DNA of 64,000 bases from Warburgia ugandensis (GCA_035236585.1 CP141128.1:31540684-31604683), one strand, 5' to 3'. Positions 50,801 through 63,150 are shown, numbered from the stretch's first letter. Notes: generated from the letters alone by a model not told the origin. Numbers and translations: made by a program.

Positions 50801-51992
50801 ATGAGCAGAGGGTCCATCATGAAACCTCCCTCTTGCATCTGTCTAAATATATCCTAACTTACTTTTGCAATGAATGCATTATAAGCTGCCTCATCATCTT
50901 GCACTTTACGTATACGTCCTCTACCAACGAATTTAAAAGGAATAATACCATGACCCATGCCCCTAACTCGACCAGGGTGGCCTTCCCTATTGCCCATAGC
51001 CCTATATAGGATGTCTTCCTTGGTAGCAGTGTTGCTTAAAGTTCCTATAGTACTGCTTTCTTGGGTAAGAGTGTCCTACAAAATTTAATTAGAAAGACAT
51101 GATCATTGAATCTAATTAATTGTAAAAAGTTTATAGACAGATGGAGCCACTTACTATGTGTAAGCAATTTGCATAGTAGTTTCATCTGAGAACTTTTAGC
51201 TAGTATGGCCCATTGAGTGCTCCATCTTCCAAAGAATGGATTGATCAATGGGTTCCGTAGTCCCATCTTTTTTTTTTTGTCAAGCAAAGGCACTATAATT
51301 AGAGAACATGTATATAATTATAGTAGCATTAGATCGAATGGGATAAATTATCATAGATGCTTACTTTGTGCTCTTCTAAACGAGGTACCCCATCCTAGAT
51401 AGGTGGTGCTGCAAATTTGTTTCGTGCACCTTTCTTCCCCTTGCACTCTTCACCAGCACATTTTTACATGCATGATCAAGTACAATAAATTAAAAATTAC
51501 ATGTAATTAAAAGAACGAAGTGCAATTTCTGCACATACCTCAAACTTGACAGAGGTGCAGTTCTATACAAATGCATTCCAAACCTCTTGGTCGATGACGT
51601 AGGAGTAAATGGAAGGCACCATGTATAGCCTTGACGGATCGTTGACATTTGGAACTATGTAATTGTGAACAAGATAGTTCTTTTATTTTCTCCATTGCTC
51701 ACCAATGCCTTGTAAAGCATGCATCTTCTTGTCATCTGGCTCGTCAAAGGTAGATTGCAAATGGAAGACATCAAATTACTATATTTAAAAAATAAGGAAA
51801 GTTATAATGTAAATAATACATGTACTTAATGTTTACATACCTTTACCATTTCCCATATTGAATCTTTGGTTGAGGATTTCACAAGTCTCCAATCCTCAAA
51901 TGTGATAGGAACCATACTTCTTACTATAGAGTAGATGAAACTACTATAAGCAGGGGCACTCTCATCAATTTCTTGCCCTCTACTATTGTATT

Positions 51993-54432
51993 TGTAACAT
52001 TTCCTATTTTAAGTATTAGGAAAATTGATTTTTTTGAAAAAGAGAAAATAAATAAAATAAAATAAAATAAATAAAATACATACATATAAGGTAAGGAAGA
52101 GAGAGAGAGAGAGTGCTCAAAACGCACTCTCCTCCCTCATCATGCTCGCTCTTTCACGTGGATAGTCACGCACCATGGCAAAGGATTTCTTCACCCTTGA
52201 ACAGCCGAAAATGAGGTAGGATTACTCCACCCTTCTATTTGCATTAAATTTTAAGGCTTATTCACTTGTAAACGGCAAAAAACGACATGAACATGTAGTT
52301 TTTACAAACATTTATGCTTTACTATTTTTCACTAAAAAATTTGATGAGACGGTCTCAGATTAAGATCTGGAATCTTCATATTGAGTATGATGAGGAGAGG
52401 AAAGGACCCATGAAATTTCATGACGATCAGACGGTTAGGGACGCCGAAAAACCCAAAAAAACCGTATTATGGGAGTTTTTAAAAACAAAACAAAAATCAT
52501 GAAAAAACGATAGATTTAGGAGGGATTTGTGAAAATAGAGAGTGAAAATGAAATGTACATGAAAAACTGGACTCAGAGGTGTAAAAATCACAAAAAACGG
52601 AGCACCTGGGGTCGCCAGCGACGGCTAACCAGTCCGGTTGTCGTCTTTGGCAACGGCGACCAGAACAAGAAGAAAATGCATGGACGAGAGCACGCCACAC
52701 GGTGCAGCTAGAACAGGCCACATGCACGATGCTCTAAACACATGCCACGCGCGTTGCTTCAGCCCCACACGCAAAGCGCGTTCACAGACGTGCCCGTCAT
52801 GCGCGTGCGGACGGCATGTGCTGTATAGCAAGCCCGTTTTCTTGTTTTTGAGGGTTTTGACCCTTTATTCATTTAAAACATGATTATAGGAGCTATAGAG
52901 GTCCAAATCACAATCCAAAAGAGGCATTGTGATCATCTCAACAAGGCAGATCTAGATTTCAGATAAAAATCTAGTTTGGAGTAGCTTTTGAATAACCACA
53001 CTACTAAACACTATTCAATGACTTAGATTAAGCCGATTAATGGATGACCAGGCTTTAGATTTTTGGTAACTATGGAAACAGAAAATATAGGGATAATGGA
53101 GAAAATGAGAGGCCTAATAATGAATAATGATTTATGGCATGACAAGTACATCAGGGCATACACCTTGATATCATTTACATGTTTGTTTGGGATAGTGCGA
53201 TACCGAGGTAGGTGATTTCATTCACAAATTTTCCATGATTCTCAAATGATGATTTGAGTTTTTGAGGCATGAGATTTATGCCTTACCATATGCATGAGAT
53301 TGATTTTAGCATGTAGTTCCTCATGTGCATGCTATCTTTCGGGTGGTTATTGCATGCACTATTTTTGATATCTTTCGTGATATCCACTTGATTATGGGTA
53401 TTTTTGACATGTGGGAGTCGCTCTGACTTAATATTTGAGACTATTGATCCTGTGGTAGGATGCAATTCTTCACCCCGTGAGTGCCTGAGTGCCTGTGAGG
53501 GTGAAAGGGTGAAAGTGAAAGTGGTGCGCGTCGTTCCCGTGAGTGCCTAAGTGCCCGTGAGGGTGCAAGGGTGAAAGCGGATGGTACAAAGAGCTGACCC
53601 CACAATGCCGTGAGTGTTTGTGAGATGCTCATAGGGCTTGACTGTGTATGATGTTTGATACTTTTAACATACATTCATGTGTTTTTAGATTTCCTTGGAT
53701 TGTGCATGTCTTGATATCGTGATTGATGATATCTTATGTATTTCATGGACTTGGTAGGTCCTTCATCGTGTGATTTAAGCCTTTATATTATGTTTGATCA
53801 TTTTATGATCTTTATTCCTTGCACCATGTGCTTTATTTTTATTGAGTTACTTTGAATGTATATCACCTGCACAAGCATGGCTTGCTGAGGCATTGCTTTT
53901 TTTTGCAATGCCTCAGAATCAGAGTACGACAGTCAGAAAGGGAGGAAGGTGGACTAGAGCAGAGCTAGCGGGGGCTTGAGGACAGATACTATCAGATACA
54001 GAGACAGAGTTGTGTACTTTTGTTGAATTGGTAATGGATATTTGGACATCTACTTAGTCATTGTAGATATTGATAAATTAGACCCATAACGCTGTATAGT
54101 GTTTATATGCTTATGCATGGATGACGTGGTGATCTTGGAAAGACCCTGGAGCTTTGGAACTTTCACTATTATGTATCTTTACAGTTGCAAAAAATTTCAC
54201 CGTGGTTTTAATTTGTGAGCATGCTCAAAAGGTTTATTTTTGGTTATGTTCTTTAGTATGGTTTTGAGGTGAAATGACTCTCGGGGTTTTCTTAAATTGT
54301 ATTTTCTTGACGCTGTGAAAAGTTTTAAATTATGAGTTTTAAGTTCTAAGATCCCATCTATTTTCTAGCAATAAACTATTATTATTTTCATATAAATATG
54401 GGAAACAGTTTAGAAAAACCTAGGGTGTCACA
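51993..54432 (+). mobile_element. Solo LTR, gypsy-type, 2.44 kb, inside the CACTA gene
   Basis: It starts TGTAACATTTCC and ends CCTAGGGTGTCACA, flanked by the exact duplication gtatt (51988-51992 and 54433-54437). Homology between the two CACTA genes stops and resumes exactly at these edges (ctctactattg, then ccctttgattttctctt). It contains a GC-rich block (about 52600-52830), a two-copy 57-bp repeat (53478-53580, ccgtgagtgcctgagtgcc...), and a strong hairpin (53885-53916). No internal domain is left. Confidence 0.9.
53885..53916 (+). other. LTR stem-loop, 12-bp perfect stem
   Basis: CTGAGGCATTGC / GCAATGCCTCAG around eight T's, about 515 bases from the LTR 3' end. The stem is preceded by ggcttg and followed by a purine-rich gggaggaagg, as in the stem-loop of the 21261 and 63316 LTRs on their transcribed strand. 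Confidence 0.75.
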
Positions 54433-54885
54433 GTATTGGACAGTTTCTTTAATACCCTTTGATTTTCTCTTGATAACCTTTTCCATTGTTGTTGCCCTCT
54501 TTCCTTTCTTTTTGGAGTAGTGCCCATGCGAGCCTCTTGTTCATGCTCTTCATTTAAGCCATGTTCTTTAGTTTGATGTTCTCCTGGTTCCATTGTTACT
54601 ACAAAGAAACATTCAATGAGATTAGAACAATACTTTTAAACAACCTTTCAATAATTACATGCTAATTAAAACCCTCATCTAAGTAAAACATGAATAATCA
54701 TCATCAACAACAAAGGAAAATATTAATTTGTTCTTCAAGATTATATATTTGCTTATAATATGTAGTATCAACTTTATCACCAATAAAAAGGCACAATGAA
54801 AATTCAATTGAATTATTTTTCTATCATTTATCATTTACTAATACTCATTTTCATGAGACAAACTCTCTCTCTCTCTCTCTCCATA

Positions 54886-55030
54886 TGAGGACCCGAGTTT
54901 TCTTTTAAAACCCCAAGTGTCATTTTTCTTTTCTCAAAACAAGGATTCTTGATGAAATGAGTGCTCATTTCTACCAAAATTTTGATAGAGTTTCCTCTAT
55001 TTTTCAGACATATGACATTTAATGTATGTC
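54886..55030 (-). mobile_element. LTR terminal fragment
   Basis: tgaggacccgagttttc, then sequence closely matching 9192-9315 (caagtgtcatttttcttttc, caaaacaagga, gatgaaatgagtgct). It is a small relic of the same LTR family in minus orientation, with the first part partly deleted. Its other end was not found. Confidence 0.55.
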
Positions 55031-55839
55031 ATTACGAAATACTTGATAAAAATTCATTGAAAATTATTTTAAAAACATAATTGGAGACTTTGTCTAATTT
55101 TCATGTAAAACGTTGTGCTAATACTCATGCTATGCATTAGTGACCATTAAACTTAATGTGAATAATCATGAAAATGATTATAGATGTTGAATTTAAGTTA
55201 TCATGGCTGACTGGGCAATCATCATCTTACTTGGTCATGAACTTATATGAAAACATGTTCATGGACACAACATATTAGCTACTTGTGGCTATGTTATTAG
55301 AAAACTTCCATGCCTTGAAAAGCAATGTATAGGATAGCCCATTTAATTTGTTTTGAAAGAGTGTGGAAAGCCTAAGATAGCCCATTTAATTTGTTTGGAA
55401 AGAGTGTGAGAATCTAGGCTTTTGGGGAAAACATAAAAGAATATAATTGTCACTTCATTTTGCAACTTCTGAACAAGACATGTATTATATTTATTAGATG
55501 TGTAGTAATTAAGCCTATAATGATCAATCTTAGGCTCAAAAGGATATATTAATTTGTTGTTGCTACTAACATTGATAGTCAACTTTTTCTTCGTGAACCA
55601 AATCATCTCAATATGATCTTGTTTTCTTTATCTAATAAATTGTCACTATTCAGTAAAAGAAATTCTAAATCAGTGTTTTCATGCTAGATTGTGATTTCCC
55701 CATACCACATCCTAATTACCCTATCCATACCACGTACTAATTACACTGAATATTACTAATCTAGCATGAAAACTTAAATCATGAAATGAGTTTAGTGGAT
55801 TTTACCTCCTGCGCGAGTCACTGTGGTTTTCTCCAGTGC

Positions 55840-56160
55840 ACATGCAGATTGGGTCCCAGCGGCTCCCATCCTCTTCTTCTCTCTTCTACTCTCTTCTTCT
55901 TCCCTCTCTTCTCCGACTTGGGTGTAGCATGTAGATTGGCTCGCACCCTCTCCTTCTCTCTTCTTTGGCATGGGTGGTTCTCTGACATGCAGATCGCCTC
56001 CAACCCTCTCCTCTCCTTCTCTCTTCTCCAGCATGGGTACAACGTGTAGACAAGCTCCCATCCTCTCCTTCTCTCTTCTCCGGTGTGGGTGGGGCATGAA
56101 AATCGACTTCCACCCGCTCCTTTCTCCTCTCCTTCTCTCTTCTCTTTTCTCTCCCTTCTC
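55840..56160 (-). repeat. CT-rich minisatellite upstream of the CACTA Ulp1-type gene
   Basis: About five copies of a unit of 60-66 bp with the pattern ctctccttctctcttctcc, then a gcatgggtg phrase, then acatgcagat/acgtgtagac and gcctccaaccc/gctcccatcc. On - it gives an open but repetitive frame (EERRRGWE...). It may be a 5' untranslated or promoter repeat of the gene to its left; this is a guess from position. Confidence 0.7.
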
Positions 56161-56284
56161 TTATTCTCCCACATTTTCTCCCTCTCGTCGGGTTGCTCTA
56201 CTGGGTTTTGAGGAGAAATAGAGACTTGACAGTGGAAAAAGAGATGGCTATTTCTTTGTGTAAGGTGTGTGCACGAAGATCAAA

Positions 56285-56385
56285 AGTTTATACTTTTAAA
56301 GTCGCTTACTTATAAACAACTTTAAAAGTATTGATTTTTCAAGTTGTTTAATTATAAACAACTTTAAAAATGTACAATTTTTAAA
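56285..56385. repeat. Internal block of CACTA subterminal motifs
   Basis: Four copies of ACTTTTAAAGTCG / AACAACTTTAAAA, matching the right-end dialect, in the middle of the element. A similar block is at 57645-57770 and a smaller one at 61910-61985. Confidence 0.7.
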
Positions 56386-57164
56386 AATTTAAAATTTAAT
56401 ATATATATATATATTCACCTCTTTTGTTAATTAGTACGTACTCCACAATATCTAACAATAAGTAACTCAAGCAATTAATGATTTTTTTTTTTAATGATAG
56501 TGAGTTCAGGAATCAAGGGTTAGTTTAATTAAGGTTTTAGGGTTCAAGTGTTCAGGAAACAACATGGGGTTAATTATGTTAAGGGCTTAGGATTCAAGGT
56601 ACTTATGTATGTAAGTGTTTAGAGTTTAGGGGTTTAAGAGTACTTAGTAAACAAGTTTCGGGGTTATGAGATAAGGGCTCAAGGGTAAGGTTCATTGTTA
56701 GAGTTTAAGGGCTGAGGGTTAAGGTCAGTATTAGGGGCTTAGGTTAATTAGGGTTAGGGCTCATGCATGGTTGATCTACACTTAATTAATTAATATTAAA
56801 TGAATATATGTGTGTGTGTGTATTTGATTGACACTAATATTCAAAAGTTTACCTGCGCCACCCAAAATTGTAAGAACAGTACTCCATTTTTAAGAACAAA
56901 AAAGATGCAATATAACTAAAAATTAGTACAAAAAATGTACTAATAAAAGAACATTAAACAAAATAAAAATGATAAATTAATTCTATGAAAATGTGGGGGA
57001 GTTAGCTTAATTCCCATTCCTGACCTATGTGTGTCAGAGTGGTTCTTATAATGATTAATGTTAATTTCCTTGACACAAAATTCAAATAATTCCAATATTT
57101 GTAATTTGTTATTTAAGAACAAAAGTTATTAAATAATAGTTAATACAGTAAATTTAGTAGGTCT
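56386..57164. other. Non-coding CACTA interior
   Basis: A G-rich stretch made of short gggttaagg/agggttcaag phrases lies at 56510-56760, plus AT-rich sequence and a short TG run at 56810-56820. There is no gene. Confidence 0.5.
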
Positions 57165-57400
57165 ATCTATCTCGTAATAAATATCATCCACCACTAGTAG
57201 CCTGTTATCCTTTGAACTTGAAAAGAATAGCATTGGCAACTAAGCTATAACTCCACTATTTAACTTGTTGCACTCTTGAGTTATCATGGTCTTTTGTGTA
57301 AAAGAGATAACCATTGATGGCATATCTAGCATATTTTATTACTTCTATTCATGGTTCCATCACCAACTAGCGTAAGGTTTCTGATATACCTCACTGATCT
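57165..57400 (-). pseudogene. Second, degraded copy of the DUF4216 exon of TNPD
   Basis: It matches 58430-58660 closely (shared agcctgttatcctttga, ataaccattgatggcat, attttattacttct, gtaaggtttctgatata). On - it reads YAGYAINGYLFYTKDHDNSR, as does the other copy with small changes. It shows that part of a second TNPD gene, or a tandem duplication, lies inside the element. Confidence 0.75.
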
Positions 57401-57644
57401 TGAATATGTGCACATTAAGTAGGCTTAAGTAAGATTAATATATACATGCATATATAAATATAATGTAATTTTTTAACTTAAGTGAGATTTTCTTCCATTT
57501 GTAGCCACAATTTACACTAAATGCGTTGCAAAGTACTATAGGTACACTCCTAAATAAATAAAAATATGTGATAAACATAGAAAGACAATAATTGTACTAA
57601 TAAAAGCACATTAAGTAAAATAAGATGAATAATTTATTATTAGT

Positions 57645-57770
57645 TTAGTTACACTTTTAAAGTAGTTTATAAATAAACAACTTTAAAATTACATACCTTT
57701 AAAGTCGTTTATAAATAAAAGTCTTTTAAAGTACATGACTTTGAAGACAACATTTTAAAATGTTTTTTTT
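57645..57770. repeat. Second internal block of CACTA subterminal motifs
   Basis: Copies of CTTTTAAAGT(A/C)GTTTATAAATAAA and its complement, between the intact and degraded DUF4216 copies. Its position suggests it is the remnant end of another CACTA copy. Confidence 0.7.
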
Positions 57771-58042
57771 TCAAATTATATATACCTTTTATATGTATTT
57801 ACAATATCTAACAATTAATACGCAACGAAGCAAATTTTTTATTTTATTTTTTATAGTCAGCATTGCATTCATGCATTCTTTTTGTACGCATATATATATA
57901 GAGCTAACTTATATATCAATCCATGCATATATTATTGCTCATGACAAAAGACCTAATTAAAAATTAAAAATATTGAATTATATAGATATTGCAACTGACT
58001 AATATACATATTATTCCACAAACCCCAAAATATATATTGTTT

Positions 58043-61000
58043 TCAAACCCAAGCACCTTCATCACCATTGTCACGCACAGAATCATCATTCTCACCAAGT
58101 ATTGCTTCGATTGATGGGATTGTTTTGGTAACAAAAGGGTAATTTATTTCAGTGTCTCCTAGATCATCTTCATCATATAAATCCCTTAGACAAGATGATA
58201 AAATAGTTGACCATCTCTTATCACGTTCATCTTGTACATAAAATACTTGTTTTGCTTGAGATGCCAAAATAAATTGATTATTTTTATAGCCGATCCTATT
58301 AAGGTCAACCAATGTCAATCCAAGAGCATCAGTTTTGATGCTATCTTTCTTTTGTTCCACCCAATCGTACTTAAACACAACCACAGTTTTGAAAGTATAA
58401 TCCAAGGTCCAAATGTCTCTTATAACCCTATAATAAATTTCATCTGCTACTATTAGCCTGTTATCCTTTGAGATGGAAAAGAATGTAGCATTGACAACTA
58501 AGCTAACTCCGCTATTCTGTTACACTCTTGAGTTATCTTGGTCTTTTTTGTAAAATTGATAACCATTGATGGCATATCCAGAATATTTTATTACTTCTGG
58601 TCATGGTCCCATTGCTATCCAGTGTAAGGTTTCTGATATACTATTGCCTGCTACTTCTCGCTGATCTTGAATCTATGTATATTAATATATTAAGTAAGCT
58701 TAAGTAAGATTAATACACACACACACACACACATATACACAGAACATAGTTATTTAATATACATTAACTGAGAATTTACCTTCTTACATAGCCAATTATT
58801 GAAAGTGCAACAATGCTCAAATTGCAGACACTTCAATTTCTTTGTGTAACTTGGACTCTTTGCCTTGGTCATGTCCATGTGTTCACTACATACACGTATA
58901 TACACAAACAAAAAATAGAGTATTAATCATAGAAAATGTAATTAACCATCAATAATTAAAGTTTACATATGCATGCATGCATAATTAACTTAGACAATGT
59001 ATGGTTGGACTTCATCAACATTTCATGACACATAAAGATGGGCCTAGTCTCGTTCTTTATAGTCAATGATCGATACACGACCACTAGATAGAGGTTTGCC
59101 AATGGCATCCACTAAATACAACTGATTGTTTCTTTCTTGGGATTCCAATGGCATCCACTCCTACTAAGTACTCTGTGCAAAACTCCACTGCTTCCTCTGC
59201 AATGTAACATTTGGCTATACACCCCTCTGGCTGGTTGCGATTAAGTACATACCCTTTTAAAATTTTCATGTATCTCTCAAACGGATACATCCATCACAAG
59301 TAAACTAGCCCACAAAGTCTGACCTCATCAATGAGGTGCACTGTTAAGTGTACCATGATGTCAAATAAGGATGGTGGAAAGATTGTCTCCAGCTCAACTA
59401 AAATTGTCACTAGATGACCTTGAATTTCTTGTAATTTTAAAACATCCACCACCTTCTTGCACAAAGCATTAAAGAAGTAGCAAAATTTTGTAATAGCTCC
59501 CCTAACTTTGTCTAGTAACACCAAACGTATTGCCATTGGTTGTAGTTGTTGCATCAATGCATGGCAATCGTGTGACTTCATCCCCAACAATTTTAACTCT
59601 TCCATGAAAACAATGTTTTTAAAGTTTAAATAGTAGCCATTTGGGACTTTGAGCTTGAACAAGGTTTTACACATTATTCTTCTCTCCTCTCTATCGAGAG
59701 TAAAATTTTCCTTAGGCAGGTATGTTCCTCGACTGCCCTTGTTCTCTGGGTGCAACCTCCTATTCAAACCCATGTTCATAAGATCCATGTGAACTGTAAG
59801 GCCATCCGTTGTTTTTCCTGGGATATTAAGCAAAGTACTAGTCAAGCTTTCACACACATTCTTCTCAATGTGTATGACATTAAGCACATGGCGTATATGC
59901 AGTGATTTCTAGTATGACAGATGAAAGAATATTGATTTCTTCTTCCAACAACTTCTACAATTACTTTCACCTACACATTTACTTGATTTCTTCTTTCCTC
60001 ACAAAACATTGATGTTTTCAACCTGCTCTAATACTTATCGTCTTGTTAACATCTTTGGAGGTGTCCTAGTCTCTACACACCCATTAAATTCTCCCTTCTT
60101 AAAATGATATGGATGGGCTTTGCGCAACCATCTTCTGTGCCCAAGGAATGCCATTTTCCTATCATGTTTAAGTTGTACAGCACATGTTTGATCACTATAG
60201 ATAGCACAAGCATTGTATCCCTTCATAGTGCATTTAGACAAATTACCATATGTAGGGAAATCACTTACTGTCTACAACAATATAGCCTTTAGGGTGAATG
60301 ACTCTTTCCTGTATGCATCGTATGCTTCAATCCCTATGTCCCATATTGTCTCATGATCATCAATCAAGGGAGACAAGTACACTTCAATGTCATTTCCTAG
60401 CTACTTTGGACCCGATATCAACATAGTTAGCATCATGTACTTCCTCTTCATGCATAGAGATGGTGGAAGGTTGTAACAAACTAATATAATAGGCGACCAA
60501 CTATACTTGCTACTCATAGAACCATGAAGATTAATCCCATCTGTAGATAATGCTAGCGGTAGGTTTCTAGATTCTTCACCAAAATTAGGCCACATGGAGT
60601 CTACGAGTTTCCATGCTGGGCTATTTGCTGGATGATGTGAAAAGTGATTAGTTACTCTGTCATTGGCATGCCACACCATTCTTTTGAACCTTGGAATAGG
60701 GGAAAAGTACCATAGAACTTTCCAAGAATGCTTGTAAATGTCTCAGTTAAATTCTTCTTTAACTTCCATCTTGGCTGCCCACAAGTTGGGCATGTAGTTT
60801 TATCCTTGTGCTCCCTATACAAGATGCAATCATTGGGATACACATGTAACTTCTCATGCTTCAATCCTAGTGTAGCCATGGTTTTCTTTGCCTCCCATGT
60901 GGACCTCGCCAATTTATTATCCTTCAGTAGCATCTTACCAACTACTTTCAAGACTTCTATAAAACCTTGATATGAAAAACAAAATCTTGATTTCACGTTG

Positions 61001-61521
61001 TAAAGTTCTACCATTACAGATAGCTTGGTATAATCTTTACACTCAGGTTACAATGGCTCATCAGCTTCCTCTAATGTAGCATGAAATTGTTCAGGATCAT
61101 CTTAGAAGTCATCATATGCATCTCAAAACATTGGTACACCTATATTACTGTCTCCAACACTTCCTACAATGTCTTGATCATATATTCTAGGCCTTGTCAA
61201 GGGATGTGAAAGTTCTTCTCTATGCCAGATCCATGGGTGATAGTTTTCATCGATTCCATTAAAGCACAAGTGTTCTCTTAACACCGCTATAATTACTTTT
61301 TTCAAGTTTCTCCATTTTGAGCATGGACAATGAATGCAATTACGATCAACACCTGCCCTAAGTGCAAAGTCTATGAAGTTTTCTATACCCTCCTCATATT
61401 CTTTCGATGTTCTTGTCGCATACATCTCAGCATATTTGTCGATTATCATAAGAAATTGAACCAAATTTGTGTGGATACTTGTAAGATATGAAAAGATTAG
61501 GTTAGGCATTTTACCAAACAT
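58043..61521 (-). pseudogene. TNPD-type transposase of the CACTA element (Tnp2, DUF4218, DUF4216), degraded
   Basis: Domains are in normal order. The N-terminal association domain is at 61123-61440 (RNCIHCPCSKWRN, LCFNGIDENYHPWIWH). Tnp2 is at 60035-61014 (LHVYPNDCILYREHKDKTTC, CPTCGQPRW, NLPLALSTDGINLHGSMSSK, YNLPPSLCMKRKYMMLTMLI, MAFLGHRRWL). Its tail is at 59700-59887 (LNVIHIEKNVCESLTSTLLN). DUF4218 is at 59084-59480 (FPPSLFDIMVHLTVHLIDEV, YPFERYMKILKGYVLN). DUF4216 is at 58043-58640 (YSGYAINGYQFY, VVVFKYDWVEQKKDS). The start used (61521) is only the first Met of the leading open piece. Stops and frameshifts fall between and within pieces (for example near 60.38, 59.99 and 59.07 kb), so no full transposase is made. 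An intact protein would be around 1,000 residues. Confidence 0.92.
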
Positions 61522-62699
61522 TAGATATACATGAATTAAAAATAATTAAAATAAATAAATATATATATTTCATGCATGGAAACTTTCTATTAACAACAAA
61601 ATAAAAGAAAATTATGACATATACATTCACGAATGAAATCAACTTTCAAAAGAACAATTTCTGACCAACAGCCTTGTAAAAATTATTCAAATATTTATAA
61701 TACATATGAGACAAACATAGAGATACTAACCAACACTCAAAAATCGATAGTGACCAAGAATTTGTGAATGTACTTCCAATTCACAGGTAGGATTTGGATC
61801 AGAGTAGAGAAACAGAAGTCTGGTTTACTTTTTGTGCAGAGATAATAAACATAGAGTGTAAAGGCACGCTAGAAGTTGACAAAATAATTCTTAAAATAGA
61901 TGTTCAATTGAAGTCATTTGATGAAAAATGACTTTAAAAGTCTATGATTTTCAAGTCATTTGAATATAAATGACTTTAAATGTTCATAATATTTATTTTT
62001 TTATTTACCATTTTTGCATTCCACACTAACATAAATACACACTAAAACTAATTTTACAAACACAATCACATATAATACTTATATATAAATAACCACATCA
62101 ACAAGGAAATCAAATTACTTTTTGACAATGTTACATGCATATCAAATGTTACATACTAGCTATTAGATCTTGTTAAGCCAAGATCAAATAGTAAATCTGC
62201 TCTTTTCATCAAAATTTGGCCTAGTATTTAGTTGACACCACTCGTTTTCTTCAAAATAGGCCAAAAGTTGATGGTATAACCACCACTCTTCGTCAAACCC
62301 TATTTTTGGGTGAGAACTACAAATCGTATTGTTCTCCCTTTCTTCAACAGTAGGCTTGTGAGAGAAGTAGTTATCATTTTTAATGAAATCATATGATTTT
62401 GGAGAAATCAGGATGATCAAATAGATTCTTTAATCCCATGATATGTAGAGAGAAAACCCACATGATCTACAAAATAAAAACAAAGAAAAGTTAGTAACAA
62501 GTAAAGAAATATTCATATGATTTAAAAGAAGTTCTGGTTTACTTACAGTTTTTCCCATTACACCAATAGTCAAAATATAAAAATGGAAAGTAAAAAGGGA
62601 AAATGAGAGACACATGAGGACCAAAGATAAATCAGTCATGCCTAAATTGTGAGAAGAGGAGGATACGGGAAAAAATGTTACTTTGACAGCTATTTATAA
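61522..62699. other. Non-coding CACTA interior between TNPD and the right array
   Basis: AT-rich. A small block of subterminal motifs (tgactttaaaag and complement) lies at 61910-61985. Frames at 62184-62420 and 62430-62639 on - may be part of the untranslated leader or upstream exons of TNPD, but show no recognised domain. Confidence 0.5.
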
Positions 62700-63150
62700 A
62701 TGATCGAAAACTTTAGAAGTTGTTTAGTTATAAACGACTTTAAAACTTTATCACTTTTAAATTCATTTATTTGTAAACAACTTTAAAAGTCCGTTCTTGC
62801 TAAATAAAAAAATTGTGCTAAATTTATCTAATACTTTTCAAGTTGCTTAATTAAACAACATCAAAAGTTATTCACTTTTAAAGTTGTTTATTAATAAATG
62901 ACTTCAAAATTGATGAATTTTTTAAGTTGTTAATCTCTAAATGACTTTAAAAGTTTATCACTTTTTAAGTCATTTTAAAATAAACAACTTAAAAAGTTCT
63001 TACAGAGAAAAATTTTCACCTCGTGGCAGTTTTTTAAAGTCGCTTACTCGTAAACGACTTCTTAAGTCTATCTATTTAAAGTTGTTTATTTTCAAGTGAC
63101 TTGTAAAATATTTACCAAGTCGGCAGTCAAATAAGTGACTTCTTTATGTC
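62700..63150. repeat. Right subterminal array of the CACTA element
   Basis: About fourteen copies of AAACGACTTTAAAA-type motifs and their complements, mostly in inverted pairs, ending at the right TIR. The core differs from the left array by CTTTAAAA in place of CTTCTAAA. Confidence 0.85.

Larger units (their letters stand above)
48841..54600 (-). pseudogene. CACTA TNPA-like / DUF8039 / Ulp1-type protease gene, broken, split by a solo LTR
   Basis: Reading leftward: a first piece lies at 54433-54600, then the solo LTR, then a Transposase_24-like piece at 51.54-51.75 kb (VPSIYSYVIDQEVWNAFVQN). GMGHGIIPFKFVGRGRIRK follows at about 50.93 kb. DUF8039-like parts are at 50306-50602 (MLQVGQCLLALESHQNIVAI) and 49872-50066 (LINSNMGINPIQIKRGVLVD). 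Then come YQFLDPGIISGALVQW (about 49.68 kb), preceded by an in-frame EG repeat made of ccctca hexamers, and CPKQQSNWECGYYVLKYMRT (about 49.09-49.13 kb). The last has the Gln and Cys pattern of C48 Ulp1 peptidases. It ends near 48.85 kb with SEWASKKTYSKVI. Stops interrupt it. Function is unknown: in CACTA elements the TNPA role is binding subterminal repeats, while the role of the protease domain is not established. Confidence 0.7.
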
